64,000 bases of DNA from a bacterium UBP2_UBA5202. GTDB taxonomy: Bacteria; Edwardsbacteria; AC1; EtOH8. Both the position numbers and the translations under genes were made by a program. The stretch covers positions 23,251-87,250 of the forward strand of contig DHVS01000011.1 in NCBI GenBank assembly GCA_002412795.1. The letters are read 5' to 3'. Under the pieces are notes generated by a model. That model saw nothing but the letters and a program-made list of their open reading frames with translations. It was not told the origin of the DNA and did not search any database. This document shows positions 7,507 to 16,900 of this stretch, in pieces. Positions within the stretch are counted from its first letter, which is position 1. Every line of letters begins with the position of its first letter.

Positions 7507-8759
7507 GCTGGCTTGTTCCCGAAAATGAGCTTACCCCCGAGCAATTGCGGGCCATCAGGCTGGGACCGGAGGAAAACCGGGCAATAGTTGGGGGCCCTGG
7601 TTCCGGCAAGACCCAGATCCTCTTGTACCGGGCACGGTTTCTCAAGGATAAGCACAGGATATTTCCGGCAAAATTCAGGGTGCTGGTCTATACCAATGTA
7701 CTTAAGGATTACATTCGCTCCGCCCTACCGCTTTTGGGGCTGCCGGACGAATGCGTGCTTACCTTCGACCATTGGTGCCGGTTGTTTTATGAGGAACACA
7801 TCGGCCGGACGCTTCCCTGGGACGCTACACACAAAACGCCAGATTTTGCCGCAATACGGCAGGCGGTGGCTGCCTTGATCGAAAACCGTAAGGTCAAACT
7901 TCCCCTTTATGACTTCGTGCTGGTGGACGAGGGGCAGGACTTGGATATAGGGGTCTTCAACCTGCTATCGAAGATCGCCAAGCATGTGACGGTCTGCCTG
8001 GATTCCAAACAGAAGATCTATGACACAGATTCCAACGAACAGAGCATACTTTCCGTACTGGGAATACAAAGGCGCAACATCAGCCTGATAGACGCTTTCA
8101 GGGTCTGCCCCTACCTGGTGCGTCTGGCCTCGGTGCTGATTCCAGAACAGGGAGAGAGGGATGCTTTCGTAAACCAAGCCAGGACCGAACAGGTGGAAAG
8201 GCAAATGCCGTTCCTGTACTTGGCAGATTCATATGCCGATGAGAAGGAAAAGCTCTTTCAGATGATCCGCGAGCGCCAGCTTAAGAACGATTCCATAGCC
8301 ATTTTGTTCCCCATCAACAAACAGGTCTTCGGATATGCCCAGGGCCTGAAGGAGGCCGGGATCGAGGTCGAGGTGCCTCAAAAGGGGAAGACCAAGGGTA
8401 AAATCCCCACCCATGATTTCGGAAGCAGCCGCCCCAAGCTGATGTCCTACCATAGCGCCAAGGGCCTAACATTTGATTCTGTGTTTATGCCGAGGCTTAC
8501 ATCCAGGGCCTTCGAATTTACTAGGCAAAGCCAAGAACGGATATCCAAACTGCTGTTCGTGGCCATTACCAGAGCCACCAAATGGGTGTTCATCTCGACA
8601 GATAAAAAGGATATGCTTGACGTTATCCGCGACAAGATGCTTCCGATGGAAAGCACAGGGCAAATCTTCGTCGGTCGCATGGGGCAAAATGTAAGGGGAT
8701 CACAACCATCAAAAATCCCCGAAATTGAAACAGAAAACGACCCGCTGGATTTTTTATAA
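7503..8759 (+). CDS. Short UvrD-like superfamily 1 helicase/NTPase
   Basis: A 418-residue protein starting in an ATGA overlap with the Hsp70 gene. Motif Q-like TPEQLRAIR (11-19), Walker A GGPGSGKT (30-37), Walker B VDEGQD (141-146), a late SYHSAKGLTFDSV (motif V region) and FVAITRATKWVFIS (motif VI, about 350). It is much shorter than UvrD/Rep (about 700 residues), lacking room for full 1B/2B subdomains, so it may be a translocase or a pure NTPase switch. As the last gene of the operon it probably acts on nucleic acid or on the Hsp70 partner; which one cannot be told from sequence. A terminator follows at 8866. Confidence 0.8.
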   Translation: MSWLVPENELTPEQLRAIRLGPEENRAIVGGPGSGKTQILLYRARFLKDKHRIFPAKFRVLVYTNVLKDYIRSALPLLGLPDECVLTFDHWCRLFYEEHIGRTLPWDATHKTPDFAAIRQAVAALIENRKVKLPLYDFVLVDEGQDLDIGVFNLLSKIAKHVTVCLDSKQKIYDTDSNEQSILSVLGIQRRNISLIDAFRVCPYLVRLASVLIPEQGERDAFVNQARTEQVERQMPFLYLADSYADEKEKLFQMIRERQLKNDSIAILFPINKQVFGYAQGLKEAGIEVEVPQKGKTKGKIPTHDFGSSRPKLMSYHSAKGLTFDSVFMPRLTSRAFEFTRQSQERISKLLFVAITRATKWVFISTDKKDMLDVIRDKMLPMESTGQIFVGRMGQNVRGSQPSKIPEIETENDPLDFL

Positions 8760-8865
8760 AGGTAAGTTGTATGTTATAAAGATTATGACCAACTTATCCG
8801 TGATTGAAAATGCAATAAGACCGTAGAATCAAGATCGCAGGTATAACTAAATAATAATGGCTTTC

Positions 8866-8898
8866 CGGGCTTTGGAGTAACATCCAGGGCCCGTTTTT
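8866..8898 (+). terminator. Rho-independent terminator
   Basis: An 11-bp stem (8866-8876 with 8883-8893, two G-U pairs) around a 6-nt loop, then TTTTT. It ends the caspase-like/Hsp70/helicase operon and makes the genes from 8950 a separate unit. Confidence 0.7.
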
Positions 8899-8919
8899 GT
8901 CACCCCTTGGTGGTACAAT
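8897..8919 (+). other. Recurrent junction motif, copy B
   Basis: TTGTCA, 11 nt, TACAAT. It starts within the T-tract of the preceding terminator and lies 30 nt before the start of the 90-residue gene. TGG directly before TACAAT would make an extended -10 element, so this copy could serve as a promoter. Confidence 0.55.
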
Positions 8920-8949
8920 ATTAGAGAACTTTAAATAAGGGGTAACGCC

Positions 8950-9222
8950 ATGGAAAAGAAGAAGATGGTGCCCAAGGTTGTCCAAAAAAGGGAAAGCTTG
9001 CCGGGCATTAGCCAGGATACCGCTGTAATCGTCAATAATATCGCTTCAGAATACGATTATATCGCTAAATTGCTGGGGAAACCGGGGTCAGGCTGGACCT
9101 TGGAAAGACAGGCATTGAGACAAGCGGATGGCAAATCCTACGATTTAATTGATGTCGTTTTGAAGGATGGAACCCGCCGCCGGTATTGGTTTGACATCAC
9201 GTCATTCTTTGGAAAAACCTAA
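8950..9222 (+). CDS. Hypothetical protein, 90 aa
   Basis: First gene of the second operon, with AAGGGG at 8937-8942 before ATG 8950. A lysine-rich start (MEKKKMVPKVVQKRE) is followed by a compact domain with GWTLERQALRQADGKSYD and a strand-rich end, DGTRRRYWFDITSFFGKT. No catalytic motif is visible. I do not recognise the family. It is followed after 15 nt by the 219-residue gene. A role as a small adaptor of the CHAT-like protein is only a guess. Confidence 0.55.
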   Translation: MEKKKMVPKVVQKRESLPGISQDTAVIVNNIASEYDYIAKLLGKPGSGWTLERQALRQADGKSYDLIDVVLKDGTRRRYWFDITSFFGKT

Positions 9223-9237
9223 AAGGAAGGAGCCCTC

Positions 9238-9897
9238 ATGTTATCCCCGTTGAAAGAGTTTAGATGCGACCATTGTACCGATACTATTAACGATCCAAGC
9301 CAGGGCTGGGTGGAGTGGCTGGATTTGGATGGTAAGTGCTCACAGTTTCGTATTGTGCACCGCAGAGAACATTCGCAGGCACTTAACGGATGTTGCGGGG
9401 CGGAGGGCAGAAAAGATTGGCCTTTTTATTTTATTGATGACGTTAGAGAACTTTATGGGGAGTATTGGCTGGCTACGGCGGGGAAACATCTTACCGAAGG
9501 GGCTGTGCCTGGTGGTGAATACCCAGCCGTAGGGCACGAGAAATTAGGCACCGAGAACATGAAATACTGGCGGGCATATCCCCTGGAGGATTACCTGGGT
9601 TTTAAGAGCATGGCCTTTTTGCGCCGAATATTGAAGTCTGGAGCCTATTGTCCAGGATCTCATACCAAGCCTGAAGGCCTTGATTTACAGGATTTGACAC
9701 ATTTTATATGCCGGTTGACCATACCCTACTACGAAGATATTCATTTACGGGTTTCACGGTTGGTATTTAGAGTTGGCTTATTACCTTTGTTGGTTAAAAC
9801 GCTTGTTTGGGGCGATGAAGGCCGCGTAATTCGAATGCAACAAGTACCGGCAATTTTAAAAAGATTGTTCTGGAGGGAAGATGAAAAAGAAATCTAA
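9238..9897 (+). CDS. Hypothetical protein with N-terminal zinc-ribbon-like Cys pair
   Basis: A 219-residue protein; AAGGAAGGAG lies just before ATG 9238. The N terminus has FRCDHCTDTI (Cys9/Cys12 region) and later a His and CC pair (IVHRREHSQALNGCCG), which together could form a zinc site. The middle and end are aromatic-rich and helical, with no catalytic motif I recognise. It overlaps the next small gene by 17 nt. Function unknown; operon position suggests a part of the same system as the CHAT-like protein. Confidence 0.6.
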   Translation: MLSPLKEFRCDHCTDTINDPSQGWVEWLDLDGKCSQFRIVHRREHSQALNGCCGAEGRKDWPFYFIDDVRELYGEYWLATAGKHLTEGAVPGGEYPAVGHEKLGTENMKYWRAYPLEDYLGFKSMAFLRRILKSGAYCPGSHTKPEGLDLQDLTHFICRLTIPYYEDIHLRVSRLVFRVGLLPLLVKTLVWGDEGRVIRMQQVPAILKRLFWREDEKEI

Positions 9898-10042
9898 AGC
9901 TAAACCAAAATCTGCCTTCGACCGGGATTATGTGGTCAAAGGTCAGAAGGCGGTCTACCGGGGTAAAAGCTCAGATATTAATATGGACAAATTGCTGAAG
10001 GAAATGAAGAAACGAGGCCTGAAGAAACTGGAATTTAACTAA
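9881..10042 (+). CDS. Small basic protein, 53 aa
   Basis: ATG 9881 has a strong GGAGGG at 9872-9877 and lies inside the end of the upstream gene in another frame, a typical translational-coupling arrangement. The product starts MKKKSKAKPKSAF and is highly basic, ending in KKRGLKKLEFN. It could be a nucleic-acid-binding or adaptor peptide. It is followed after 20 nt by the CHAT-like gene. No family recognised. Confidence 0.6.
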   Translation: MKKKSKAKPKSAFDRDYVVKGQKAVYRGKSSDINMDKLLKEMKKRGLKKLEFN

Positions 10043-10062
10043 CTTTGATAGAAGGGCTATTA

Positions 10063-10692
10063 ATGGGCAAGATCAATTACCTGATCATAGACGAAACGGA
10101 CCCGGCACACGAGTTTGAGTGCGAGGGTGATGTGATAGAAACATTTTTCTCCACCTCCAAAGCCTTTAACTTCAAGAAATGCAAGAAGCACATTCACTCT
10201 AAAACGGACTTGGAGGATTGGCTTAGGCGGGAGAAGACCCAGGCCTTCAATATCGTTCATTTAGCCGCCCATGGCCGGTACCGCCCAAAGAGTGGTACTG
10301 AATTGGATTATTCCGCCATCTACCGTCAGCGGGGAAGGAGCGAAAAGGAGATATTCCGGCCAGATACCATCGTTAGGGCTTGTCTGGAGGCCGACCTTTT
10401 GGTGTCTACCTGCTGTGAGACCTTCAACAACCATTTCCTGGGAGTGCTAAATGGGTATGGCGGTGTGGCTAATTTTATCGCCCCGGCCGGGGATCCGTTC
10501 ATTGGGGATACCATCGTTTTCTCGTTGATGCTTTACAATGGACTTATCCGGGAGGTGGGGTTCCTGCGGGGAAAGTTAAGCGATAAAGCCATCCGGGAAA
10601 CGTTTAAGATCGCTCAGAAGGGCTATAAGGCCTACCAGGGCGAGGGTGATTTTAAGCTGTACAATTGGAAGAAGGATGCGGTCCATAATTGA
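10063..10692 (+). CDS. CHAT-like (caspase-fold) His-Cys protein
   Basis: A 209-residue protein; ATG 10063 is preferred over TTG 10045 because GAAGGG sits at 10051-10056. The layout is CHAT/caspase-like: INYLIIDETD strand, NIVHLAAHGRY with candidate catalytic His70, LLVSTCCETFN with candidate Cys117 or Cys118, then GYGGVANFIAPAGDPFIGD and a helix, the pattern that follows the Cys in CHAT domains. It differs strongly from the caspase-like protein at 4431, so it is not a recent duplicate. Protease activity is inferred. It lacks fused repeats; the separate TPR protein at 11,042 may provide them. Confidence 0.6.
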   Translation: MGKINYLIIDETDPAHEFECEGDVIETFFSTSKAFNFKKCKKHIHSKTDLEDWLRREKTQAFNIVHLAAHGRYRPKSGTELDYSAIYRQRGRSEKEIFRPDTIVRACLEADLLVSTCCETFNNHFLGVLNGYGGVANFIAPAGDPFIGDTIVFSLMLYNGLIREVGFLRGKLSDKAIRETFKIAQKGYKAYQGEGDFKLYNWKKDAVHN

Positions 10693-10714
10693 ACAAGGAT
10701 ATATAGGAGTATAT

Positions 10715-11022
10715 ATGGGACACACCGGGATATTCAAATGCAACGTTTGCGGTCATAGCTTTAATGCCAGCGTTGGGGGAACCTTTTTAGTGAGCTGTTT
10801 CGTTGCGTGGTTTGCGACTAAACCAAGGCTATACCGTACGAGGATTCACCAATGTATTTGCATAAAATGATGGGGACGAAGCCACTTCCTTTGCCTACCC
10901 CAAAGGAAATAGGAGTTTGTTTGAAGTGCGGCGGGTAGTTAAATGAAGATATAGGACCCATGTGTCCCAAGTGCAAATCAAGATCGATAAAACGAGTAAA
11001 AGTGATTCTTTACTGCGATTAA
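10715..11022 (+). pseudogene. Broken zinc-ribbon protein gene
   Basis: ATG 10715 has AGGAG upstream and encodes GIFKCNVCGHSFNASVGGTF, then loses frame in a T5 run near 10787. In the shifted frame the sequence continues sensibly as ELFRCVVCD, an in-frame TAA, TKAIPYEDSP, EIGVCLKCGG, an in-frame TAG, then LNEDIGPMCPKCKSRSIK and an end at TAA 11020-11022. Three lesions (one frameshift, two nonsense codons) interrupt a protein of about 100 residues with three Cys pairs. The frameshift alone could be a sequencing error, the stops less likely. Only a 51-residue fragment could be made. Confidence 0.7.
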
Positions 11023-11041
11023 CCTTTTAATGGAGGACAAA

Positions 11042-11911
11042 ATGAAAAAGCCTGATTCGATCAAAGAAGTGGATGCTCAAATACGCCCGCTATACAAGCA
11101 GAAGAAATACCGGGCTATAATCCCCCTGTTGGAAAAATTGATGAAGCTGCAGCCCGCTAAATCTGAACACTATCACAACCGGGGTTACTGCTATCACGAG
11201 TTGGGGGATTACGTTCAGGCCGTTATAGACCTGGACCGTGCCATTGATCTTGACCCAAAGGACATCGACAACTACAAGACCCGGGCCGAGGTATATTTTG
11301 ACATGGACAAACTGACCTTGGCCATTGCCGACTATTCAAAGGTGATCAAAGCGGAGCCTAAAAACTATAGGATGTTCAATAACCGGGGTATGGCTTATAA
11401 TGCCTTGGGTGATTTTAAATCTGCTAAAAGAGATTTTCTTAATTCATTGCGGGTAAATCCGAAAAATGATACTGCATGGTCAAATTTAGGAATGGTTTAT
11501 GCGGAAACTGGCAAGTGGAGAAAAGCCATGCGATGCCTTAATGAGGCTGTTAGTTTGGGTGGTAAGGAAAGAATAAATTATGTTAATCGGGGTTATTATT
11601 ATCAGTGCCGGCATAACTTTAAGAAGGCTTTGGCTGATTATGATAAAGCGGTTGAAGTGGCTCCGCATGAATATGATGCATTGGGAAACAGGGCAACTTT
11701 ACTAAGCGAAGCCGGACATTTGCAAGAGGCTCTTAGGGATGTAAATAAAGTATTAAGGCATTGTCCCGATAATAGTATTGCACATTGGCACCGGGCCGAG
11801 ATTAGGTTAAAATTGGGGCAGTATAAAAAAGCCGACCATGATATTGAAAAGTGGTTTCAATTGAATGGTAAGGGGCTTTCAAACTGGAGGTTTGAAATAC
11901 GAAACGAATGA
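11042..11911 (+). CDS. TPR-repeat protein
   Basis: A 289-residue protein made almost entirely of about seven tetratricopeptide repeats (for example NRGYCYHELGDYVQAVIDL and NRGMAYNALGDFKSAKRDF). ATG 11042 is chosen over ATG 11030 because the latter overlaps the GGAGG (11032-11036) that serves the former. There is no signal peptide, so it is cytoplasmic. It closes the second operon and may be a scaffold for the CHAT-like protein; this is inferred from position and from the known TPR-CHAT pairing in other systems. Codon use drifts to AT-rich in its second half. Confidence 0.85.
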   Translation: MKKPDSIKEVDAQIRPLYKQKKYRAIIPLLEKLMKLQPAKSEHYHNRGYCYHELGDYVQAVIDLDRAIDLDPKDIDNYKTRAEVYFDMDKLTLAIADYSKVIKAEPKNYRMFNNRGMAYNALGDFKSAKRDFLNSLRVNPKNDTAWSNLGMVYAETGKWRKAMRCLNEAVSLGGKERINYVNRGYYYQCRHNFKKALADYDKAVEVAPHEYDALGNRATLLSEAGHLQEALRDVNKVLRHCPDNSIAHWHRAEIRLKLGQYKKADHDIEKWFQLNGKGLSNWRFEIRNE

Positions 11912-11944
11912 TTATACTTATTCCAGATCTAATGCTATTATTTC

Positions 11945-11973
11945 TTGACAATTCTATAGTAGGGTGATAATAT
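11945..11973 (+). promoter_or_regulatory. Predicted promoter of the phosphatase gene
   Basis: TTGACA at 11945-11950, 17-nt spacer, TAATAT at 11968-11973, 77 nt before the ATG of the PPP-type phosphatase. It lies after the TPR gene, so the phosphatase is probably its own unit. Confidence 0.5.
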
Positions 11974-12049
11974 ATATTTGTTATTGAGGGATAAATTTCT
12001 AATCACTTGTCTTTAATGGAGATAGAAAAATATATTAGTGGGGGGTATC

Positions 12050-13624
12050 ATGCCGAAATCAAAAAGGACTGTTGTTGTTGGAGATGTTCATGGACAATTT
12101 GAATCTCTAATTCTTATTCTAAATCATGCGGGATTGATTACTGAAAAAGGTGATTGGGCTGGAAGTGAAGATATATTTATTCAAATAGGTGACGTGATTG
12201 ATAGGGGACCGGACTCGCTAGATTGCTATAATTATCTAAAACAAATTCAGAAACAAGCCCTAAAAAAGGGTGGGGCAGTAGTAAGATTATGCGGCAATCA
12301 TGAGTTGAATTTATTGCAGGGGGACTATGGGGAAGCAAAAAAAGATATAAAAAATCCCGAGAAAGTTGCTGGAGCAATTAAGAAAGACGTTTTATCGGGA
12401 GATATAAAGGCTGCGCATACCGATGGTTGTTGGCTTTTCACTCATGCCGGACTTCGTTCAGAAGTTCGCAAACTGTTGTTAAAAGAGATGGGCTCTAACG
12501 TAAAGGATGTTGATCTGGTGAAACTAGTCGGCTATATTAATGACCGTTTTGTCAGTTTGGTAAAAAAGGGCGAGCTGGAGGGTCATCCTTTGCTATGGGT
12601 CGATCCTAAACGCGGTGGCAATGATAAAGTAGGGGGTATTTTCTGGGGGGATTGGAGCCTCATATCGCCATCTGTCCAGGCGAATGAAATACCGCAGGTG
12701 TTTGGCCATACCCCGACCGGTAACAAGGAAATAAATGTTTCATTATATTCGGGATTGATCAATATTGATACCGGGTTGTGCTTTGGCGGTAATCTTTCAT
12801 TTTTAGAAATAACAGCTGATGGAGTATTATTCCGTCATATGATGAAAAATAAGAAGTGGACCTCATCTAAAATAGAAACAGAAATAAACAGGACACAAAG
12901 CATAAAAATGGACTCAAGAAAACCCAATAGATCATTGATTCCCAGAAGAAAAACAAAGGGACCAGAATGGAGCTGGTCATTAGGTGAAGTGAATACCTCT
13001 AAAGATCATTTCAAACTTAAATACTTTTCTTCATCGGAAGATCAGAATGGGCATTTAGTGGCGCTTATAGGAAAACCAGTTGGTCAGAATTTTACTGTAA
13101 AAATACTTGAAGGGGAAAAAAGCTTAAAGAACAACAAGATGGTTAAGGCTGCATTAAAGGAGATAGATTATTATTTGATAAATAAGGGCGAAACTGATCC
13201 TTGGCGGTACGCAATATACCACTGCGGCACTTCGTCTAACCTCTATTCTGAAATACGTTGGATGTATTTTCCGACTGATAAAGACTTAAAAGGCATTAAA
13301 AATGTTCAACCGATTTACTATGTAGACGTTTCCAATAGCGACAACAAATTTGTGGGGAGGTTTGTGTTTGATCCCCTTTCAAAAGCTATAGTTCAGGAAG
13401 ATGTTACAGACAAAAAGATTATGGATTATTTTCAACAAAGTGAGGCATGGACACCCCAAGGCCCCGAGAGAGTTACCGCAACTCAAAATCCCATTAGGTG
13501 GCTTGAATTGTTGCATGTTGCAACCGGATCACAGGGGCCGTTTGTCAGCGATATTAAGAAAAAAGTGATTAGCTATAACCGTAATTTGAGAACAGAAAAT
13601 ATTAGCGATAGAGAAGATGAATAA
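12050..13624 (+). CDS. PPP-type metallophosphatase with unknown C-terminal domain
   Basis: A 524-residue protein; ATG 12050 follows a G-rich GGGGGG at 12040-12045. The N-terminal half has the full calcineurin-like/PPP set: GDVHG (11-15), GDVIDRG (47-53), CGNHE (81-85), THAGLR (about 133) and VFGHTPT (about 222), so a two-metal phosphoesterase (Ser/Thr phosphatase or dinucleotide hydrolase) is expected. Residues about 295-524 form a second, beta-rich domain that I do not recognise. The gene stands alone between the TPR gene and a terminator. A signalling or self-protection role in the island is inference only. Confidence 0.8.
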   Translation: MPKSKRTVVVGDVHGQFESLILILNHAGLITEKGDWAGSEDIFIQIGDVIDRGPDSLDCYNYLKQIQKQALKKGGAVVRLCGNHELNLLQGDYGEAKKDIKNPEKVAGAIKKDVLSGDIKAAHTDGCWLFTHAGLRSEVRKLLLKEMGSNVKDVDLVKLVGYINDRFVSLVKKGELEGHPLLWVDPKRGGNDKVGGIFWGDWSLISPSVQANEIPQVFGHTPTGNKEINVSLYSGLINIDTGLCFGGNLSFLEITADGVLFRHMMKNKKWTSSKIETEINRTQSIKMDSRKPNRSLIPRRKTKGPEWSWSLGEVNTSKDHFKLKYFSSSEDQNGHLVALIGKPVGQNFTVKILEGEKSLKNNKMVKAALKEIDYYLINKGETDPWRYAIYHCGTSSNLYSEIRWMYFPTDKDLKGIKNVQPIYYVDVSNSDNKFVGRFVFDPLSKAIVQEDVTDKKIMDYFQQSEAWTPQGPERVTATQNPIRWLELLHVATGSQGPFVSDIKKKVISYNRNLRTENISDREDE

Positions 13625-13682
13625 GTTACAACCGACAAAGTATTTTTCGGCGGCAGTGTGTTCTTAAAACAACTCAATAGAT

Positions 13683-13710
13683 AAAGCCGAGCATAACCGC
13701 CCGGCTTTTT
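13683..13710 (+). terminator. Rho-independent terminator
   Basis: Stem AAAGCCG (13683-13689) / CGGCTTT (13702-13708), followed by TT, downstream of the phosphatase gene. Confidence 0.7.
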
Positions 13711-13731
13711 GTCTCTCCTCTGGGCTATAGT
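13709..13731 (+). other. Recurrent junction motif, copy C
   Basis: TTGTCT, 11 nt beginning CTCCTC, then TATAGT. As with copy B, it starts in the T-tract of a terminator. It lies 235 nt before the restriction-modification pair. The 234 nt between it and that gene hold no credible gene. Confidence 0.55.
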
Positions 13732-13965
13732 CTATTGGAGAAAATCGGGGTGAGCCCGTGGAGGTTTGCGGTTGTTAGGGAATGACGGTTTTAACTCAAC
13801 CCTTCGACTTAGAAACATTTCAATTATGTAGTACAAGATTGGGTTTTAAAAAGGCGGGCTGGTCTCAAGTTTTCACTTGTTTATTTACCTATTTTTGGTG
13901 TATTCTTAATAGTACGGCAAAATTAACAACCGGGATTAGCTTTAACGCAATAATATTGAACCATT

Positions 13966-16900
13966 ATGTCATTAGATCTTACATTCATCACCAACGAATC
14001 CGGCAAAGACCTACGTGACCGTTTTAATGTCTTGCTAGGTAAGGATACACGTTATTTCGATTGCCTCGTCGGTTATTTCTTCATCAGTGGGTTTTATAAA
14101 CTATATCCTTCGCTCATCAAGACTGAAAAAATACGCATTCTCGTCGGTATTAAAACCGATACTGATATTTACGAGTTGATTCAGACAGCGAAGGCTCAAC
14201 AGGAATTTGTTCTTGAGTCACATGCATACGTCCGGCAGCAACTGCCCGCTGAAATCCTAAGTGAGTTTCAGAGATCTGGTGATAGCGTTGACATAGAGGA
14301 TGGCGTTCGGAAATTTGTGGATTGGATTAAATCCGGTAAGCTGGAGGTCCGTGCCTATCCGTCAGAACGGGTTCATGCAAAGCTCTATATCATGACATTC
14401 CAGGAGGGTGACCGCGATAAAGGCCGCGTCATCACCGGATCGAGCAATTTCACTAAGGCAGGCTTGATAGACAATTTGGAATTCAATGTCGAGTTAAAGA
14501 ACCGCTCCGATTATGACTTCGCCATCCAGAAGTTTAACGAGCTTTGGGCCAAGTCTGTTGACGTGACTGAGGATTACGTCACGACGATAGAAGTCAAATC
14601 ACCATACGCCCAATTCACACCCTACGAACTATATTTAAAGTTCCTCTACGAGTACTTCCGTGGCGAACTCAATTTGCCCGACGAAATCGAGGATATGTAT
14701 GTGCCCACGGGTTTCAAGAAACTGAAATACCAGGAAGAGGCCGTGTTGAACGCACGGAAAGTGCTCGATGAATACGGCGGTGCGTTTCTGTCCGACGTGG
14801 TCGGTCTCGGTAAAACCTACATGTCTGCTTTGCTCGCCCAACACCTCAACGAGCCTTGTCTCGTCATCGCCCCACCGCACCTGCTCGATGAGCACAATCC
14901 TGGATCGTGGCCGAATGTCTTCCGTGAATTTGGTGTCAGAGGCTTTTTGTGCGAATCCCTCGGCAAGCTAGATTCCCTGCGGGACCGCGACCTTCAGAAG
15001 TTCACAACCGTCTTCATTGACGAATCGCACCGCTTCCGCACCGAAGATACACAGAGCTATGAGATGCTCGCACAGATATGCCGTGGTAAGCGCGTCGTTT
15101 TGGTCTCGGCTACACCGTTAAACAACACACCGCAGGACATCCTGAGCCAGATCAAACTGTTCCAGCCTGGCAAAAATAGTACTATTCCCAACGTCCGCAA
15201 TCTTGAAGCCTTCTTCGGTTCGCTCCGGCGGCGGCTCGAAGGACTAGACCGCCAACGCGACCATGAGGTCTATTTCCGTACGGTACAGGAGAATGCCCGG
15301 CAGACCCGCGAGAAAATACTCAAGTTCTTGATGATCCGCCGTACCCGCACCGAGATCGAGCGATACTACGGCGAAGACTTAAAGAAACAAGGACTGAAGT
15401 TCCCGGAGGTCGTCAATCCCGAACCGCTTTTCTATAAGTTCAACAAGGTCGAGGCCGAAGTCTTCGATGAGACGATCCGTTCGCTGACGCATGACTTTAA
15501 ATATGCCCGCTATACTCCGTTGGCCTACTACAACGGGGAGCGCGATGAACAGGATGTTCAGAGCCAGCGCAACCTCGCCAAGTTCATGAAAATCCTAACG
15601 GTTAAGCGGCTCGAAAGTAGTTTCACCGCGTTCCTGTCCACGCTTGGGCGCTTCATCCATACCTACGAGCGTGTCATCGCAGAGTTCCAGAAGGGCCACG
15701 TATTCATCAGCAAGAAACACATCGGAAAAATCTTTGAATTACTAGAATCGGACGATCAGGAGGGCATTGACCGGCTGTTAGAGGAAGACAAGGCCGAGAA
15801 ACTGGCGGCTAAAGATTTTATGCCGACGTTTATCGCTGATCTAGAAAATGATTTGAAGGCGCTGAAATCCATTCGCAACCAGTGGAATAAAGTTACCCGC
15901 GACCCCAAGTGGGAATCGTTCCGGGGCATCCTCAAGAAATCGCCCTATATCAAGGACAGCAAGATCATTATTTTCAGCGAGTCAAAGGAAACCGCCGACT
16001 ATCTCGCCGGTAAAATCCGCGACGAGGTCGAACCCAAAACCCTACTTTATACTGGCGAGTCGCTTCACAGCGTCCGCGAGGATGTTATCGCCAACTTTGA
16101 TGCCAAGGCGTATCGGCCCAAGGACGATTACCGCATATTAGTCGCCACAGAAGTACTCGCCGAAGGCGTGAATCTCCACCGTTCCAACGTTGTCATCAAC
16201 TATGATATTCCATGGAATCCCACCCGCCTCATCCAGCGCGTGGGTCGCGTCAACCGTGTGGACACGAAGTTCGACAAGATTCACACATACAACTTTTTCC
16301 CGACTGATGAGGGCAACGACCTCATCAAGCTCCGCGAAGCCGCCGAGGCGAAAATCCACGCTTTCATTCAAATGCTCGGTGCGGATGCCCGTCTGCTGAC
16401 CGAGGGCGAGGAAATCGTCTCGCACGACTTGTTCGCCCGGTGGAATTCCAAAAAGACAATAACCGGCGAGGACGAGGCGGAGGAAACAGAACTCAAGTTT
16501 CTCACCGAAATCCGCGCTCTTCGGGACAAACAACCGGATTTGTTCGAACGCATCAAACGCCTACCCAAGAAAGCCCGCTCCACTCGCGTCTTGTTGGATG
16601 AACCGGCAGTCCAGAATCCCCCGGCGTTACTCACTTATTTCCGCCAAGGCAAGCTCGACAAATTCTTCCTCGGTACGTCCGGTAACCAACCTACCGTCGA
16701 ACTGGACTTCATGACCGCCGCGAAAATCTTGAAGCCCACCGATCCCAAAGAACCTCGCCAATCCATCCCTCACGAGTTCTACGATTTGCTCGATAAGAAC
16801 AAGGCTACCTTTGTCATCGCCACCACCGCCGATGCTGAACAAACTTCTGCCACCCATCGCGGTAGCCCGAATGACGCCTATATCTTAAAACGTCTTAAGG

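Noticed and set aside
13782..14018. 78-codon frame before the PLD/helicase gene
   Set aside because: No ribosome binding site, unusual composition, and it runs into the start of the helicase gene in another frame.
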